Assembly (NCBI RefSeq): GCF_004352855.1 | Contig: NZ_SJSC01000002.1 | Coordinates: forward strand, 372,001 to 436,000 | Direction of reading: 5' to 3' | Origin: Marinomonas sp. KMM3893 | GTDB lineage: Bacteria; Pseudomonadota; Gammaproteobacteria; Pseudomonadales; Marinomonadaceae | Length of the DNA: 64,000 nt | Shown: positions 8,535-16,756 of the stretch, piece after piece | How the letters are laid out: every line of letters begins with the position of its first letter | Numbering within the stretch: position 1 is the stretch's first letter | The notes under the pieces: model-generated | The model's database searches: none | What the model saw: only the letters and a program-made list of their open reading frames with translations | Told to the model about the DNA's origin: nothing | Made by a program: the position numbers and the translations under genes

Positions 8535-9197
8535 TTAAGCTGAGCCCGCTTTTTCCTTGCTGATAATTTCTTCAAGCGCTTCTTTAAATACGTCAGCAGG
8601 TTGGCCGCCCGAAATGGCGTATTTGTTGTTGATGATCACAGTCGGTACAGATGTGATGTTGTTTTGCTGCCAAAAGGCTTCTTTTTGGCGAACTTCATCG
8701 GCAAACTGACCGCTCTCCAAAATGCCTTTTGCTGCTTTTGGGTCTAGACCTACGGCTGCGGCAAGGCTGGCCAACACATCATGGTCGCTCACATTTTGAG
8801 CATGAGTGAAATGCGCTTTGAACAAGGCGTTTTTTAATTCTGCTTGTTTCTCTTCATGTTCTGCCCAATGCAACAGTCGATGGGCGTCAAAAGAATTCCA
8901 CATGCGACTTTCTGGTTTGAAGCTAAAGTCGAAACCCACTTCTTGTCCACGCTCTTTGATGGCCTGACGGTTCTGGTCAGATTGTTCTTTTGAAATGCCG
9001 TATTTCTGCTGGATGTGCTCATCAAAATCTTGCCCTTCTTGAGGCATGTCAGGATTAAGCTCAAATGGCTGGAACGTCATGTTGGCGGAGACTTTGTCGT
9101 CTAATTGCGCCAAGGCTTGATTAAGGTTTCCCAATCCGACAACACACCATGGGCACATAACATCGGAGACAAACTGAATATCGATTTTATCTTTCAT
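8535..9197 (-). CDS. DsbA-family oxidoreductase, FrnE-like
   Basis: A 220-residue DsbA-family thioredoxin-fold protein. The active site is CPWC at residues 15-18 (VSDVMCPWCVVG), and the cis-proline loop is SVPTVIINNKYAISGGQ near residue 190, as in FrnE / 2-hydroxychromene-2-carboxylate isomerase-related proteins. There is no signal peptide, so it is cytoplasmic. Such proteins act as disulfide isomerases or in oxidative-stress defence; the partner is unknown. It stands alone, convergent with the gene at 7916. Confidence 0.85.
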   Translation of the reverse strand: MKDKIDIQFVSDVMCPWCVVGLGNLNQALAQLDDKVSANMTFQPFELNPDMPQEGQDFDEHIQQKYGISKEQSDQNRQAIKERGQEVGFDFSFKPESRMWNSFDAHRLLHWAEHEEKQAELKNALFKAHFTHAQNVSDHDVLASLAAAVGLDPKAAKGILESGQFADEVRQKEAFWQQNNITSVPTVIINNKYAISGGQPADVFKEALEEIISKEKAGSA

Positions 9198-9359
9198 TGT
9201 GTAATTCCATATATATTTAAATTAGTCACTATTTAAAATGGTTGGGGGCAATGATAAGAAATTAAAACGTTTTCCTGCTAATTGCTGGTAATTTACACAA
9301 TAGACAAGCGCTAAGTTCGATATTCGCTCGACGTTTTTGTCTGAGATCCGCCAAAATCG

Positions 9360-9980
9360 TTAAGGTGCAAACGCCTTCATAAAGGTATCTACAGCATTTT
9401 TTGTCCACTTTTCAATCTGTATTTGTGACGGTACAGAGTCCGCATACATCACGCCAATCATGTGACCTTCTCCTCTGAGCATACTAATAAACAAAGAAGC
9501 GGCTTGCTCTACACCAATGGATTGCACCTTGATTTCATTTCTATCGGCGGCGCGAGCAATGTGTTCAGAGATAATTTCTAGGGTCATTTTTGGCCCAGCC
9601 GTATAGAAAGCATCTGCGATATTTGGAAAGCGAATCGCTTCGGCAGCCACTGTGCGAAAAAGAGCTAAACCCTCGCGAGATAAGGTAAATTTTAGATAGG
9701 TATAGCCAATTTCAGCGAGTACTTTATCAATACTATCCGCCGATGCTTGGATCGCTTTGACTTGCGAAATGGTATTTGAACAGCCCTTTTCAATGACCGC
9801 AAAAAACAAGGCTTCTTTGTTTGGATAGCGGTTATATACCGTTGCTTTTGATACCCCAGCTTCTTTTTGAATCATGTCTGTGGTGGCGGCTGAAAAGCCA
9901 CGTTGTAGGAATATTTTCGTCGCAGCTTCCAGCACAAGTTGTGCTTTTGGGTCCTGCGGTGCCGGTTGTTCTGAGGTCAC
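9360..9980 (-). CDS. TetR/AcrR-family repressor of the adjacent efflux operon
   Basis: A 206-residue TetR-family regulator. The N-terminal helix-turn-helix reads FSAATTDMIQKEAGVSKATVYNRYPNKEALF (residues about 30-60), and the C-terminal ligand domain resembles the AcrR-type C-terminal domain. It is divergent from a three-gene efflux pump whose promoter carries two GATCGGT-type half-palindromes, so it is very probably the local repressor released by a pump substrate. It also likely represses itself, as a perfect 13-bp palindrome (10010-10022) lies between its start and the pump promoter. Confidence 0.85.
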   Translation of the reverse strand: MTSEQPAPQDPKAQLVLEAATKIFLQRGFSAATTDMIQKEAGVSKATVYNRYPNKEALFFAVIEKGCSNTISQVKAIQASADSIDKVLAEIGYTYLKFTLSREGLALFRTVAAEAIRFPNIADAFYTAGPKMTLEIISEHIARAADRNEIKVQSIGVEQAASLFISMLRGEGHMIGVMYADSVPSQIQIEKWTKNAVDTFMKAFAP

Positions 9981-10009
9981 AATTCTTCACCATTTTTCAT
10001 TTTTGAGGA

Positions 10010-10022
10010 AATAGATTCTATT
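10010..10022. promoter_or_regulatory. 13-bp palindrome in the tetR upstream region
   Basis: AATAGATTCTATT is a perfect palindrome around its central base, 30 bases upstream of the tetR start. It may be a second, different operator, or be fortuitous in AT-rich DNA. Confidence 0.3.
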
Positions 10023-10034
10023 CTCATTTTTATC

Positions 10035-10093
10035 TTGACACAAGGTGTACCGATCGGTTTAAAATATACGAAATTCAACTGTACTGATCGGTT
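10035..10093 (+). promoter_or_regulatory. Efflux-operon promoter with twin TetR-type operators
   Basis: A consensus -35 TTGACA (10035-10040) is followed by the perfect palindrome ACCGATCGGT (10049-10058) in the spacer and a TAAAAT-like -10 near 10060. A second copy, ACTGATCGGT (10083-10092), lies 34 bases on. Both are embedded in a GTAC-Y-GATCGGTT direct repeat. A repressor bound at the first copy would block RNA polymerase directly. Spacing of 34 bp is about three helical turns, so both could be occupied from one face. Confidence 0.7.
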
Positions 10094-10193
10094 CAATTTT
10101 TACTTTAAATTCCAATTAATAAAGGTTTTTATGGTATTTATTGGTTCTTTCAAAGCTAAACTAACCAGTTTATTTCTAGAGATATTATACGAT

Positions 10194-11669
10194 ATGACGA
10201 AGGGTTTAAAATATTCCCGTTGGTTTCAAGGCGGCTTGGTTATCACGGCCTTAGGGCTGATGACAGGTTGTGCTCTGATACCGAAAAGTACCTTGTCCGC
10301 AGAGGACAGCAAACCAGAGGTGAGTGTTAATTGGGAAGCACTTAAAACAACGAGCTCGGTGGCGACGCCTGTTCGTTGGTGGACGCTGTTTCACGATGAT
10401 GTTTTGTCCTCGCTGGAAAGTAGAGCAGAGAAAAATAACTTAGATTTGCAGTTGGCCGCGATTCGTTGGAAAGAAAGCCGCGCGCAATTGGGCTTGGTGT
10501 CTTCTCAGAAGAATGTTCAGCTGTCTGTCGATGGTGGCTTTAGTAGCATAGGGTTGAGTGAAGACGCTCCGCTTGCTGGTGTTGGTGCTCCGACTTCCCG
10601 TATTGATACTTGGAGCTTGAGTACTGGCGCAAGCTGGGAAATGGATTTCTGGGGATATTTAAGCGACAAAGAAAAAGCCGCGAAAGAACAGTTGCAAGCC
10701 ACCGCCTTTGAAAACGACATGGTGCAAGTCTCGTTAAGTGCAGACATTGCGCGTAACTATTGGCGTTTACGCGGCGTTCAGGCACAGCAGCAGTACCTTC
10801 AAGAGCAAATAAAAATCGCGAAAAGCCGCTATGGTCTAGCGCAAAACCGCGAGCGAAATGGCGTAGGCACCAATTACCAAACGCAAACAATTAAAGCTGA
10901 GTTGTCTGATGTGACGGCGAAATTGCCTTCTTTACAGCATCAAGAAGCGGTGTTGAAAAATGCACTGGCGTTATTGTTGGGCTTGTCGCCGCACGCTTTA
11001 GATCTTGAATTAAGCGGTCAGCCAAAAGCGCCTTCTTTACCGACTGTATTAGCGGTTGGTGTGCCGTCTGATTTAGCGCGTAATCGTCCTGATATCTTGA
11101 TGGCGGGCGCCAAATTGAGAGCAAGCATCGCCCAAGTAAGCGCGGCGAATGCTGATTTTTACCCACGCATTCGTTTAACCGCCTCAATCGGCGCCTTGTC
11201 GAACGATTTGTCTGATTTGGGCAGCTGGGACTCTCGTCAATACTCTGTCGGACCTTCTTTCCACTTGCCAATCTTTGAAGGCGGAAAATTACGCCAGACC
11301 TTGGCATTAACCGAAGCGAAACAAAAAGCGGCGGCGGTTACTTATCGCAAAACCGTACTGTCAGCGTGGCATGAAGTCGAGAACTCATTGGGTGCTTGGA
11401 CCTCAGAAAGTGAAAGTGTGCGTCGCTTAAATGCCGCACAAAAGCAGCGTGAAGTAGCATTGCACGCGGCGCTTAGATCCTTCCAAGAAGGGGCAGCAGA
11501 CCGTGGCGATGTATTGAATGCGCAACAGTCTTTGGTTGCCGCGAAGCGTTCTTTGATGGATGGGCAAGTGAGTCAAGCATTGGCCATGGTCGCTCTTTAT
11601 CGTTCATTGGGCGGTGATTGGAGTGGCGATGTTAAGCAACCTTTTTCAGGTGAGAAGGTGTCGAAATGA
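10194..11669 (+). CDS. NodT-family outer-membrane efflux lipoprotein
   Basis: A 491-residue outer-membrane factor (TolC/OprM type). The chosen ATG gives a lipoprotein signal ending in the lipobox LMTGC (lipidated Cys26). Two OEP repeats follow, with the coiled-coil helices (IARNYWRLRGVQAQQQYLQEQ, and the matching RPDILMAGAKLRASIAQVSAANADFYPRI motif typical of NodT/OprM proteins). An upstream ATG at 10131 has a better AAAGG box and would add 21 residues before the signal; translation may start there. It forms the exit duct of the pump with the next two products, overlapping the MFS gene by four bases. Confidence 0.9.
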   Translation: MTKGLKYSRWFQGGLVITALGLMTGCALIPKSTLSAEDSKPEVSVNWEALKTTSSVATPVRWWTLFHDDVLSSLESRAEKNNLDLQLAAIRWKESRAQLGLVSSQKNVQLSVDGGFSSIGLSEDAPLAGVGAPTSRIDTWSLSTGASWEMDFWGYLSDKEKAAKEQLQATAFENDMVQVSLSADIARNYWRLRGVQAQQQYLQEQIKIAKSRYGLAQNRERNGVGTNYQTQTIKAELSDVTAKLPSLQHQEAVLKNALALLLGLSPHALDLELSGQPKAPSLPTVLAVGVPSDLARNRPDILMAGAKLRASIAQVSAANADFYPRIRLTASIGALSNDLSDLGSWDSRQYSVGPSFHLPIFEGGKLRQTLALTEAKQKAAAVTYRKTVLSAWHEVENSLGAWTSESESVRRLNAAQKQREVALHAALRSFQEGAADRGDVLNAQQSLVAAKRSLMDGQVSQALAMVALYRSLGGDWSGDVKQPFSGEKVSK

Positions 11670-13228
11670 CCGCAGTTGTGCAAAGTCCAGTAGTGGACAG
11701 CGCGCCTCAGGCCAGTAAACCCACTCCGCCGCCAGGCCCTGCTTTTGGCGTTCGCTTAGCCATTGGTTTATTGGGCGTGTTGTTGGCGGCCATGGTGTCT
11801 GGTTTGAACAGCCGCTTGCCTTCTTTGGGAGAAGCCGATTTTTTAGGCGCCATGGGCTTTAGTAGTGATCAAGGCTCTTGGATTACCACTTGGTACGAGG
11901 CGGGTGAGCTGATGGCAATGCCGTTTGCGTGTTGGTTGTCGATTACCTTCTCGTTACGTCGCTTTCAGATTATCGCGCAAATCGGCGTGATCACTATTGC
12001 CGTGTTTCTACCTTTTATCCAAAACGCTGAATTGTTCATGGGGCTGCGTTTTGTTCAAGGTTATTTCGCGGGTTCCTTGGTGCCTGTTTTGATGATGTCG
12101 GCGTTGCGCTTTTTGCCACTGTCGATTCGTTTACACGGCTTAGCCTTGTATGCCATGACAGCAACACTGGCACCGAATGTGGCCGTTTGGTTAGCCGCTT
12201 TATTCTTAGACAAAATACATGACTGGCGCTGGTTGTATTGGCATGTCATTCCTTTAGGTCTGTTGTCGATCAGCTTTGTTTATTACGGAATCCCTAAGCT
12301 GCCACAAATGAGATCGCGCATAAAAGAAGCGAATTACCTCGGTGCTTTTTGCGCTGTGTTCGGCATCATTGCTCTGACGATTACTCTGACTCAGGGAATA
12401 CGGATGGACTGGTTGAATTCTAGTTTTATTCGTGGCACCGCGATGATAGCAACGGGTTTATTGGTGTTGTTCCTGTGGTCGGAATTCCACCATCCGACTC
12501 CTTTTATGCGTTTGCAGTTATTGTCAAAGCGTAATTTAGGTTTGGGATTCACCTTGTTCTTCGCATTATTGATTGTATTGGCGAGTGGTGTGTCTATGCC
12601 ATTGCAATTACTAGCACAAACTCAGGGTTTCCGAATGGAGCAACTCGCGTCCATTGGTTTGTGGATAGGTTTGCCGCAGATCTTCTTAGGTTCTGTTGTT
12701 GCCTTCTTGTTGTACCAATCATGGGTGGATGCTCGAGTTCTGTTTTCTATTGGTTTGGCGTGCATTGGTAGTGCTTGTTTGTTGGCCTCTAATGTCACCA
12801 GTGAATGGATGACGGCGCAATTCGTTACCGCTCAAGTACTGCAAGCAATCGGCCAGCCAATGGCGGTAGTGTGCTTGTTGTTTTTGGCAACCAGCGTGGT
12901 GCAACCAATGGAAGGGCCATTTGTATCCGGCATCATTAACACCTTGAGAGCCTTGGGCACCATGGTCGGTGGTGTTTTGATCGGTCAAATTATGGTGGTT
13001 CGTAATCAATTCCATTTTGAAGATTTGTTGGCTCACTGGAACAACGCATCCATCTACGAAACGCAAGTACACACCAACGCTTATTGGGCTGGCGAGTTGG
13101 CTAAACAAGCGGGTGTGCTGTCGGGAGAAGATATTTTTATCGGACTCGGTGTTGCGGCTTTTGTGATGATTCCATTGGTAATGTGTTTGATGTATATCCC
13201 TGCGCCAAAAGTGGTGAAGCCTGCTTAA
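11666..13228 (+). CDS. Major-facilitator drug exporter, DHA2/EmrB-like
   Basis: A 520-residue inner-membrane transporter with a cytoplasmic proline-rich N-terminus (~30 residues) and about 14 hydrophobic helices, the EmrB/DHA2 pattern. The motif region DQGSWITTWYEAGELMAMPF resembles the first-helix end of EmrB-like proteins, and LRFVQGYFAGSLVPVLM is the helix-4/5 region. The start overlaps the upstream stop (ATGA). With the adjacent outer-membrane factor and fusion protein it forms a proton-driven tripartite pump expelling drugs through both membranes. Specificity is unknown. Confidence 0.9.
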   Translation: MTAVVQSPVVDSAPQASKPTPPPGPAFGVRLAIGLLGVLLAAMVSGLNSRLPSLGEADFLGAMGFSSDQGSWITTWYEAGELMAMPFACWLSITFSLRRFQIIAQIGVITIAVFLPFIQNAELFMGLRFVQGYFAGSLVPVLMMSALRFLPLSIRLHGLALYAMTATLAPNVAVWLAALFLDKIHDWRWLYWHVIPLGLLSISFVYYGIPKLPQMRSRIKEANYLGAFCAVFGIIALTITLTQGIRMDWLNSSFIRGTAMIATGLLVLFLWSEFHHPTPFMRLQLLSKRNLGLGFTLFFALLIVLASGVSMPLQLLAQTQGFRMEQLASIGLWIGLPQIFLGSVVAFLLYQSWVDARVLFSIGLACIGSACLLASNVTSEWMTAQFVTAQVLQAIGQPMAVVCLLFLATSVVQPMEGPFVSGIINTLRALGTMVGGVLIGQIMVVRNQFHFEDLLAHWNNASIYETQVHTNAYWAGELAKQAGVLSGEDIFIGLGVAAFVMIPLVMCLMYIPAPKVVKPA

Positions 13229-13295
13229 TAGGCTGCAAAACGTGAAAAATTCGGCCTCTGTGCCTTTACTAATAAGTTATTTAAATAGGTTAGAC

Positions 13296-14327
13296 ATGAT
13301 TAAGAATATTCGTTACTCCGCTGTCATTGCATTGGTTGCTGTTGTCGTGGGCGGCGGTGTTTGGCAATTAAACCAGCATGCGTCTAATAACGTAGATCAA
13401 GCGACCGAAGACGCTTATATTGATGCAGATTTGACCGTTATTTCGCCGCGCATTAGTGGCGTTGTCGATCAGGTTTTTGTGTCGGACTACACCTCTGTCA
13501 AAGCGGGCGATCCTTTGGTGAGCATTGATGAGCGTGATTTGGCGATTGCTCATAAAGAAGCGCAGGCCGATGTGATGACGGCGCAATCTTCGTTGGCTAT
13601 TTTAAACGCACAGATTGCCCGCCAAGGGTCTTTGATTAAGCAAGCGGAAGCAAACTTGTCGCTCGATAAAGCGAAGCTAAGTTTGGCGCAAGCGAATCAG
13701 AAACGCTTTAAAAACCTAGCTCGTGATGGGGCTGGAACCGTATTGGCGAAGCAACAAGCCGATGCAGACTTGCAAACCCAGCAAGCCATTCAGCAGCGCG
13801 ACGAAGCGACCTTGGAATCCACCAAGCAAGCGGTGGCGATTTTAATGGCGCAGCTTAAACAAGCAGAAGCCAAGTTAGAATCCGCTCAAGCGAAATTGAA
13901 CGGCGCTATTTTGCAGCAGTCATACGCGAAATTAACCGCGCCAGAGTCTGGCATGGTCGCTCAGGTTCAAGCGCGTAAAGGGGGCCACGTTAATGTTGGT
14001 CAGCCTCTGCTAACGATTGTGCCTATTGATAAGGTATACATCGAAGCGCAATATCGTGAAACACAACTGGCGCACGTTCGAGAAGGGCAGCCAGTAACCA
14101 TTAAAGTAGACGCCTTGCCAGATGTGACTCTAAGAGGCACGGTTGAGCATATTGCGCCAGCGAGCTTAGTGAGCTATTCCCCTATTGCTGCGCACAACGC
14201 AACGGGTAACTTTACTAAAATTACCCAGCGTATTCCTGTGCGCATTCAGCTAACACCAGGGCAAGCGGCATTGACGCAACTGCGTGTGGGCATGTCGGTT
14301 CGCCCAGTGATTCATACGGATCAATAA
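13296..14327 (+). CDS. HlyD/EmrA-family membrane fusion protein
   Basis: A 343-residue periplasmic adaptor anchored by one N-terminal helix (YSAVIALVAVVVGGGVW). It then shows the first half of the lipoyl-like domain (TEDAYIDADLTVISPRISGVVDQVFV), a long coiled-coil hairpin rich in Ala/Gln/Lys, the second lipoyl half (KLTAPESGMVAQVQARKGGHVNVGQPL) and a beta-barrel. This order is that of EmrA. The ATG at 13296 has an AGGT box; an in-frame start at 13242 lies too near the MFS stop and would add a poor leader. It links the MFS pump to the outer-membrane factor. Confidence 0.9.
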   Translation: MIKNIRYSAVIALVAVVVGGGVWQLNQHASNNVDQATEDAYIDADLTVISPRISGVVDQVFVSDYTSVKAGDPLVSIDERDLAIAHKEAQADVMTAQSSLAILNAQIARQGSLIKQAEANLSLDKAKLSLAQANQKRFKNLARDGAGTVLAKQQADADLQTQQAIQQRDEATLESTKQAVAILMAQLKQAEAKLESAQAKLNGAILQQSYAKLTAPESGMVAQVQARKGGHVNVGQPLLTIVPIDKVYIEAQYRETQLAHVREGQPVTIKVDALPDVTLRGTVEHIAPASLVSYSPIAAHNATGNFTKITQRIPVRIQLTPGQAALTQLRVGMSVRPVIHTDQ

Positions 14328-14375
14328 GCGCGCATACTACACAGACTAGAGTGTTCTATTTTTAAGAGGTGGTTT

Positions 14376-14693
14376 ATGAAAGGATCTCAGATTACGTTTT
14401 ATACCTATTATGGACGAGCGTACCAAAATCATAATGTGCCTGAATATTTGATGGCATTGGCAGCCGAGCTAGCGTTACCTGGGGCTACGGTATCCAGCGG
14501 TTTAATGGGCGTCGGTCAGCACGGTGAAACACACAGCAAAACTTGGTTGGATGATTCCGATGAGCCAGTGCAGATCACCTTTATTGCGTCACCTGAGCAA
14601 GAAGCTCAATTACTGGAACGTTTGGAGCAAGCAGACATAAAAATCTTCTATACGCGAACGGCAGTGGAATTTGGCTATAGCGGGAAGCAATAG
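14376..14693 (+). CDS. DUF190 (PII-like fold) protein
   Basis: A 105-residue DUF190 protein. The family pattern is visible in the N-terminal KGSQITFYTYYGRAY, the central GATVSSGLMGVGQHGE and the C-terminal KIFYTRTAVEFGY. DUF190 proteins have a ferredoxin/PII-like trimeric fold and often sit beside fluoride channels (CrcB), but no crcB is here. It follows the fusion-protein gene by 48 bases with its own AGAGGTGG box, so it is probably the last gene of the pump operon. Its role there is unknown; a ligand-sensing or gating subunit is conceivable. Confidence 0.8.
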   Translation: MKGSQITFYTYYGRAYQNHNVPEYLMALAAELALPGATVSSGLMGVGQHGETHSKTWLDDSDEPVQITFIASPEQEAQLLERLEQADIKIFYTRTAVEFGYSGKQ

Positions 14694-14700
14694 CCTTATC

Positions 14701-14732
14701 TCATGATAAGCACAATCGCGTGCTTGTCATGA
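14701..14732. repeat. Hairpin-forming inverted repeat after the DUF190 gene
   Basis: TCATGATAAGCA and TGCTTGTCATGA pair over 12 positions with one G-T, with an 8-base loop. It directly follows the DUF190 stop and precedes a true terminator, so it may protect the 3' end of the pump mRNA. Confidence 0.5.
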
Positions 14733-14744
14733 CAAAGTAGAATG

Positions 14745-14780
14745 AAAAAACGCGCTAGCATCACTGTTAGCGCGTTTTTT
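14745..14780. terminator. Bidirectional terminator
   Basis: A perfect stem CGCGCTA / TAGCGCG (with AAAAAA before and TTTTTT after) and a 10-base loop. The flanking A and T tracts allow rho-independent termination in both directions, serving the pump operon (+) and the oxygenase gene (-). Confidence 0.88.
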
Positions 14781-14800
14781 ATGGGCTTGAAAAAGGCCGG

Positions 14801-15640
14801 TTAAATGACCCCTAGTTCTACCAATCGTTCGTGCAAATAGCTCTTTGCAGTGTGACGCTCAGATAACACGACAGCGGGTTTTGGGTGCAAGAAGAGTGGC
14901 AGAGAAATACGAGATTTGGTCTTGTCCGCCCCTTCTGGATTGATCACTCGGTGTGATGTCGATGGAAAGTAGCCGCCAGAGGCTTCTTGCAGCATATCGC
15001 CAATGTTGACCACTAGCGTGCCAAAGTCACAAGGAACGTCCACCCAGCTGCCGTCTTTTGCTTTGACTTGCAGGCCAGGCTCATTGGCTGACGGCAATAT
15101 GGTCAGCAAATTAATGTCTTCATGGGCTCCCGCACGAATAGCGCCCAGCTCTTCGTCACCTTTCAGTGGTGGGTAATGCAACACTCGAAGCAGTGTCTGG
15201 TCACTGTTATCAACCATACTTGAAAGCGATTGAGAGTAGTGTTGAGCAATGTCAGCTGGGGTGTGTTTTTCAACCCAAGCCAATAATTCAGCCGCTAAGC
15301 TATTGGCTTCTGAGTAATACTGAGTGAGCAGGGCTTTTTTGTCTTCTGGGCACTGACCCCAAGGGTAGTAGTGAAAGTACTCCTTGATGTCTTTTTTAGT
15401 GTGGCCTTTCGCGGTTTCTGACACATCCGGAGGAAAGTAACCATCTTGAGTGCCCTTGTTGTAGCGGTAGTCGTATTTTTCTTCGCTATCAAAAAACGCC
15501 TGCCATTCTTGATAAATGGCGCTGACTAAGGATTTTTGGATTGGGTGATTCTTCAATACGCCAAAACCGGTGTCGTGAAGGGACTTAACAAAATCTTCTT
15601 GTGCAGTGGCACTGGTGTAATCTACGGCTTCTAATTTCAT
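14801..15640 (-). CDS. 2-oxoglutarate/Fe(II)-dependent oxygenase, isopenicillin N synthase family
   Basis: A 279-residue non-haem iron enzyme. The iron ligands are His173 and Asp175 in AGAHEDINLLTIL and His230 in STSHRVINP; Arg244 in KSRISLPLFLHP would bind 2-oxoglutarate or the substrate carboxylate. The N-terminal DIOX_N segment is DTGFGVLKNHPI. The ATG at 15640 has an AGGAAAT box; the longer reading to 15715 has none. Bacterial members hydroxylate varied small molecules, and the substrate here is unknown. Length is that of the short bacterial form. It stands alone, ending at the bidirectional terminator. Confidence 0.87.
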   Translation of the reverse strand: MKLEAVDYTSATAQEDFVKSLHDTGFGVLKNHPIQKSLVSAIYQEWQAFFDSEEKYDYRYNKGTQDGYFPPDVSETAKGHTKKDIKEYFHYYPWGQCPEDKKALLTQYYSEANSLAAELLAWVEKHTPADIAQHYSQSLSSMVDNSDQTLLRVLHYPPLKGDEELGAIRAGAHEDINLLTILPSANEPGLQVKAKDGSWVDVPCDFGTLVVNIGDMLQEASGGYFPSTSHRVINPEGADKTKSRISLPLFLHPKPAVVLSERHTAKSYLHERLVELGVI

Positions 15641-15769
15641 GATTATTTCCTGTTGGCCAAAGGCCATGTCGTTGTGCTCGCGATAGGGCGAGCAAAGGCA
15701 ATATGACAGGTGCAAGGACAGAGAGCCTTGCTGCCTGTTGAGAATAAAATAATGCGACGAAGCAGGGCG

Positions 15770-15919
15770 TTAAGAAGACCAACCACTGTGGAAAAAGAGA
15801 CGTAAGTCGATAGACTCCGCATGATAATGACGTTGCCAATCAGCCAAATCCATCGCACAGCCAAACGCAGCGACGTATGTCGGTGTGCTTAACAAGGTAG
15901 ATGAGGATGCAAAGGACAT
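15770..15919 (-). CDS. Possible 49-residue small protein upstream of the oxygenase gene
   Basis: A short reading frame starting MSFASSSTLLSTP and ending FFHSGWSS. It has AAGGA nine bases upstream of the ATG and an in-frame earlier ATG three codons back. The central part is rich in aromatic and acidic residues (MDLADWQRHYHAESIDLRLFF). I recognise no family. It precedes the oxygenase gene by 129 bases on the same strand, so it could be a leader peptide or a real small gene, or chance. Confidence 0.35.
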   Translation of the reverse strand: MSFASSSTLLSTPTYVAAFGCAMDLADWQRHYHAESIDLRLFFHSGWSS

Positions 15920-16189
15920 GTTTGTCATTCCTTAATTGGGTGAATGGTTCTGTTATCGAATAGATCGAGAGCGATCTAAAGGCAGTCAGTTTACCGTTTG
16001 GGTTGCTTATTTTGAAGCGAAACCGAGATAAATTGTGCGTTCGGGCTAGGCAAATGCAAAGCTTGTCCTATACTGCAAAGGTCGGCGCGTCTTTATTGGC
16101 CGAAATTTCCTATGTAAAACAGCCTTATTCTGAGGCATTCCAATGACGTGAGTTCCCTGCGTTTTCATAAAAAAAGAGGGCAAATTAGT
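15920..16189. promoter_or_regulatory. Gap between oxygenase-side small ORF and yqgE, with an 18-bp palindrome
   Basis: Divergent intergenic region. The main structure is TAGATCG-AGAG-CGATCTA at 15961-15978, a perfect 7-bp inverted repeat with a 4-base centre, which looks like a repressor site for the leftward transcript. Nothing else coding is supported. The yqgE promoter should lie near 16060-16150; no strong consensus boxes are visible. Confidence 0.45.
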
Positions 16190-16756
16190 ATGAATGCATT
16201 TTTTGATTCGTTTAAAGATCACTTTCTAATTTCAATGCCACATCTTGATGACCCACATTTTCAGCACACCGTGGTTTATCTTTGCGAACACACTGAAGAT
16301 GGCGCAATGGGCATCATAATTAATCGCCCATCTAATATCGACTTTACCGAATTAGCGGATCATCTAGGTATGCAGATAGCGTGTCCATGGTTAACATCTG
16401 AGCCTATTTATAATGGTGGTCCTGTTGAAGCAGAACGAGGGTTTATTCTGCATACCGCGGATAAGTCGTGGAGCAATACGTTAAAAATTACCAGTGATGT
16501 GTCGTTATCGGCGTCGTTAGAAACGTTAGAGCATATTTCTGAAGGCAATGGCCCTGAAGCGTTTCGTATTACGTTAGGGTGTGCCGGTTGGGACGCTGGA
16601 AAACTGGAGTCTGAGATTGCGAATAATGATTGGCTGGTATGTGAGGCTGATTTAGACGTATTATTCCATACTCCAAGTGACATGCAGTTTACCGCCGCCA
16701 CTAAGGTGTTGGGAATTGACATGGCCAGACTTTCACCGGATATAGGACATGGTTAA
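16190..16756 (+). CDS. yqgE: YqgE/AlgH family protein
   Basis: A 188-residue member of the UPF0301/AlgH family. The signature is HFLISMPHLDDPHFQHTVVYLCEHTEDGAMGIIINRP near the N-terminus and GCAGWDAGKLESEI in the second half. The start at 16190 is chosen over 16148 because it gives the conserved N-terminus and has AGAGGG upstream. The biochemical role is unsettled; in Pseudomonas the AlgH locus was first tied to alginate regulation. The stop overlaps the ruvX start, giving translational coupling. Confidence 0.92.
   Translation: MNAFFDSFKDHFLISMPHLDDPHFQHTVVYLCEHTEDGAMGIIINRPSNIDFTELADHLGMQIACPWLTSEPIYNGGPVEAERGFILHTADKSWSNTLKITSDVSLSASLETLEHISEGNGPEAFRITLGCAGWDAGKLESEIANNDWLVCEADLDVLFHTPSDMQFTAATKVLGIDMARLSPDIGHG

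Noticed and set aside
10891-11307. 138-codon minus-strand frame opposite the outer-membrane factor
   Set aside because: Lies fully inside a well-supported gene and shows no domain or ribosome-binding site.
15585-15864. Two overlapping minus-strand frames (73 and 84 codons) upstream of the oxygenase
   Set aside because: Overlap the oxygenase start and the better-supported 49-codon frame; low-complexity hydrophobic content and no family resemblance.
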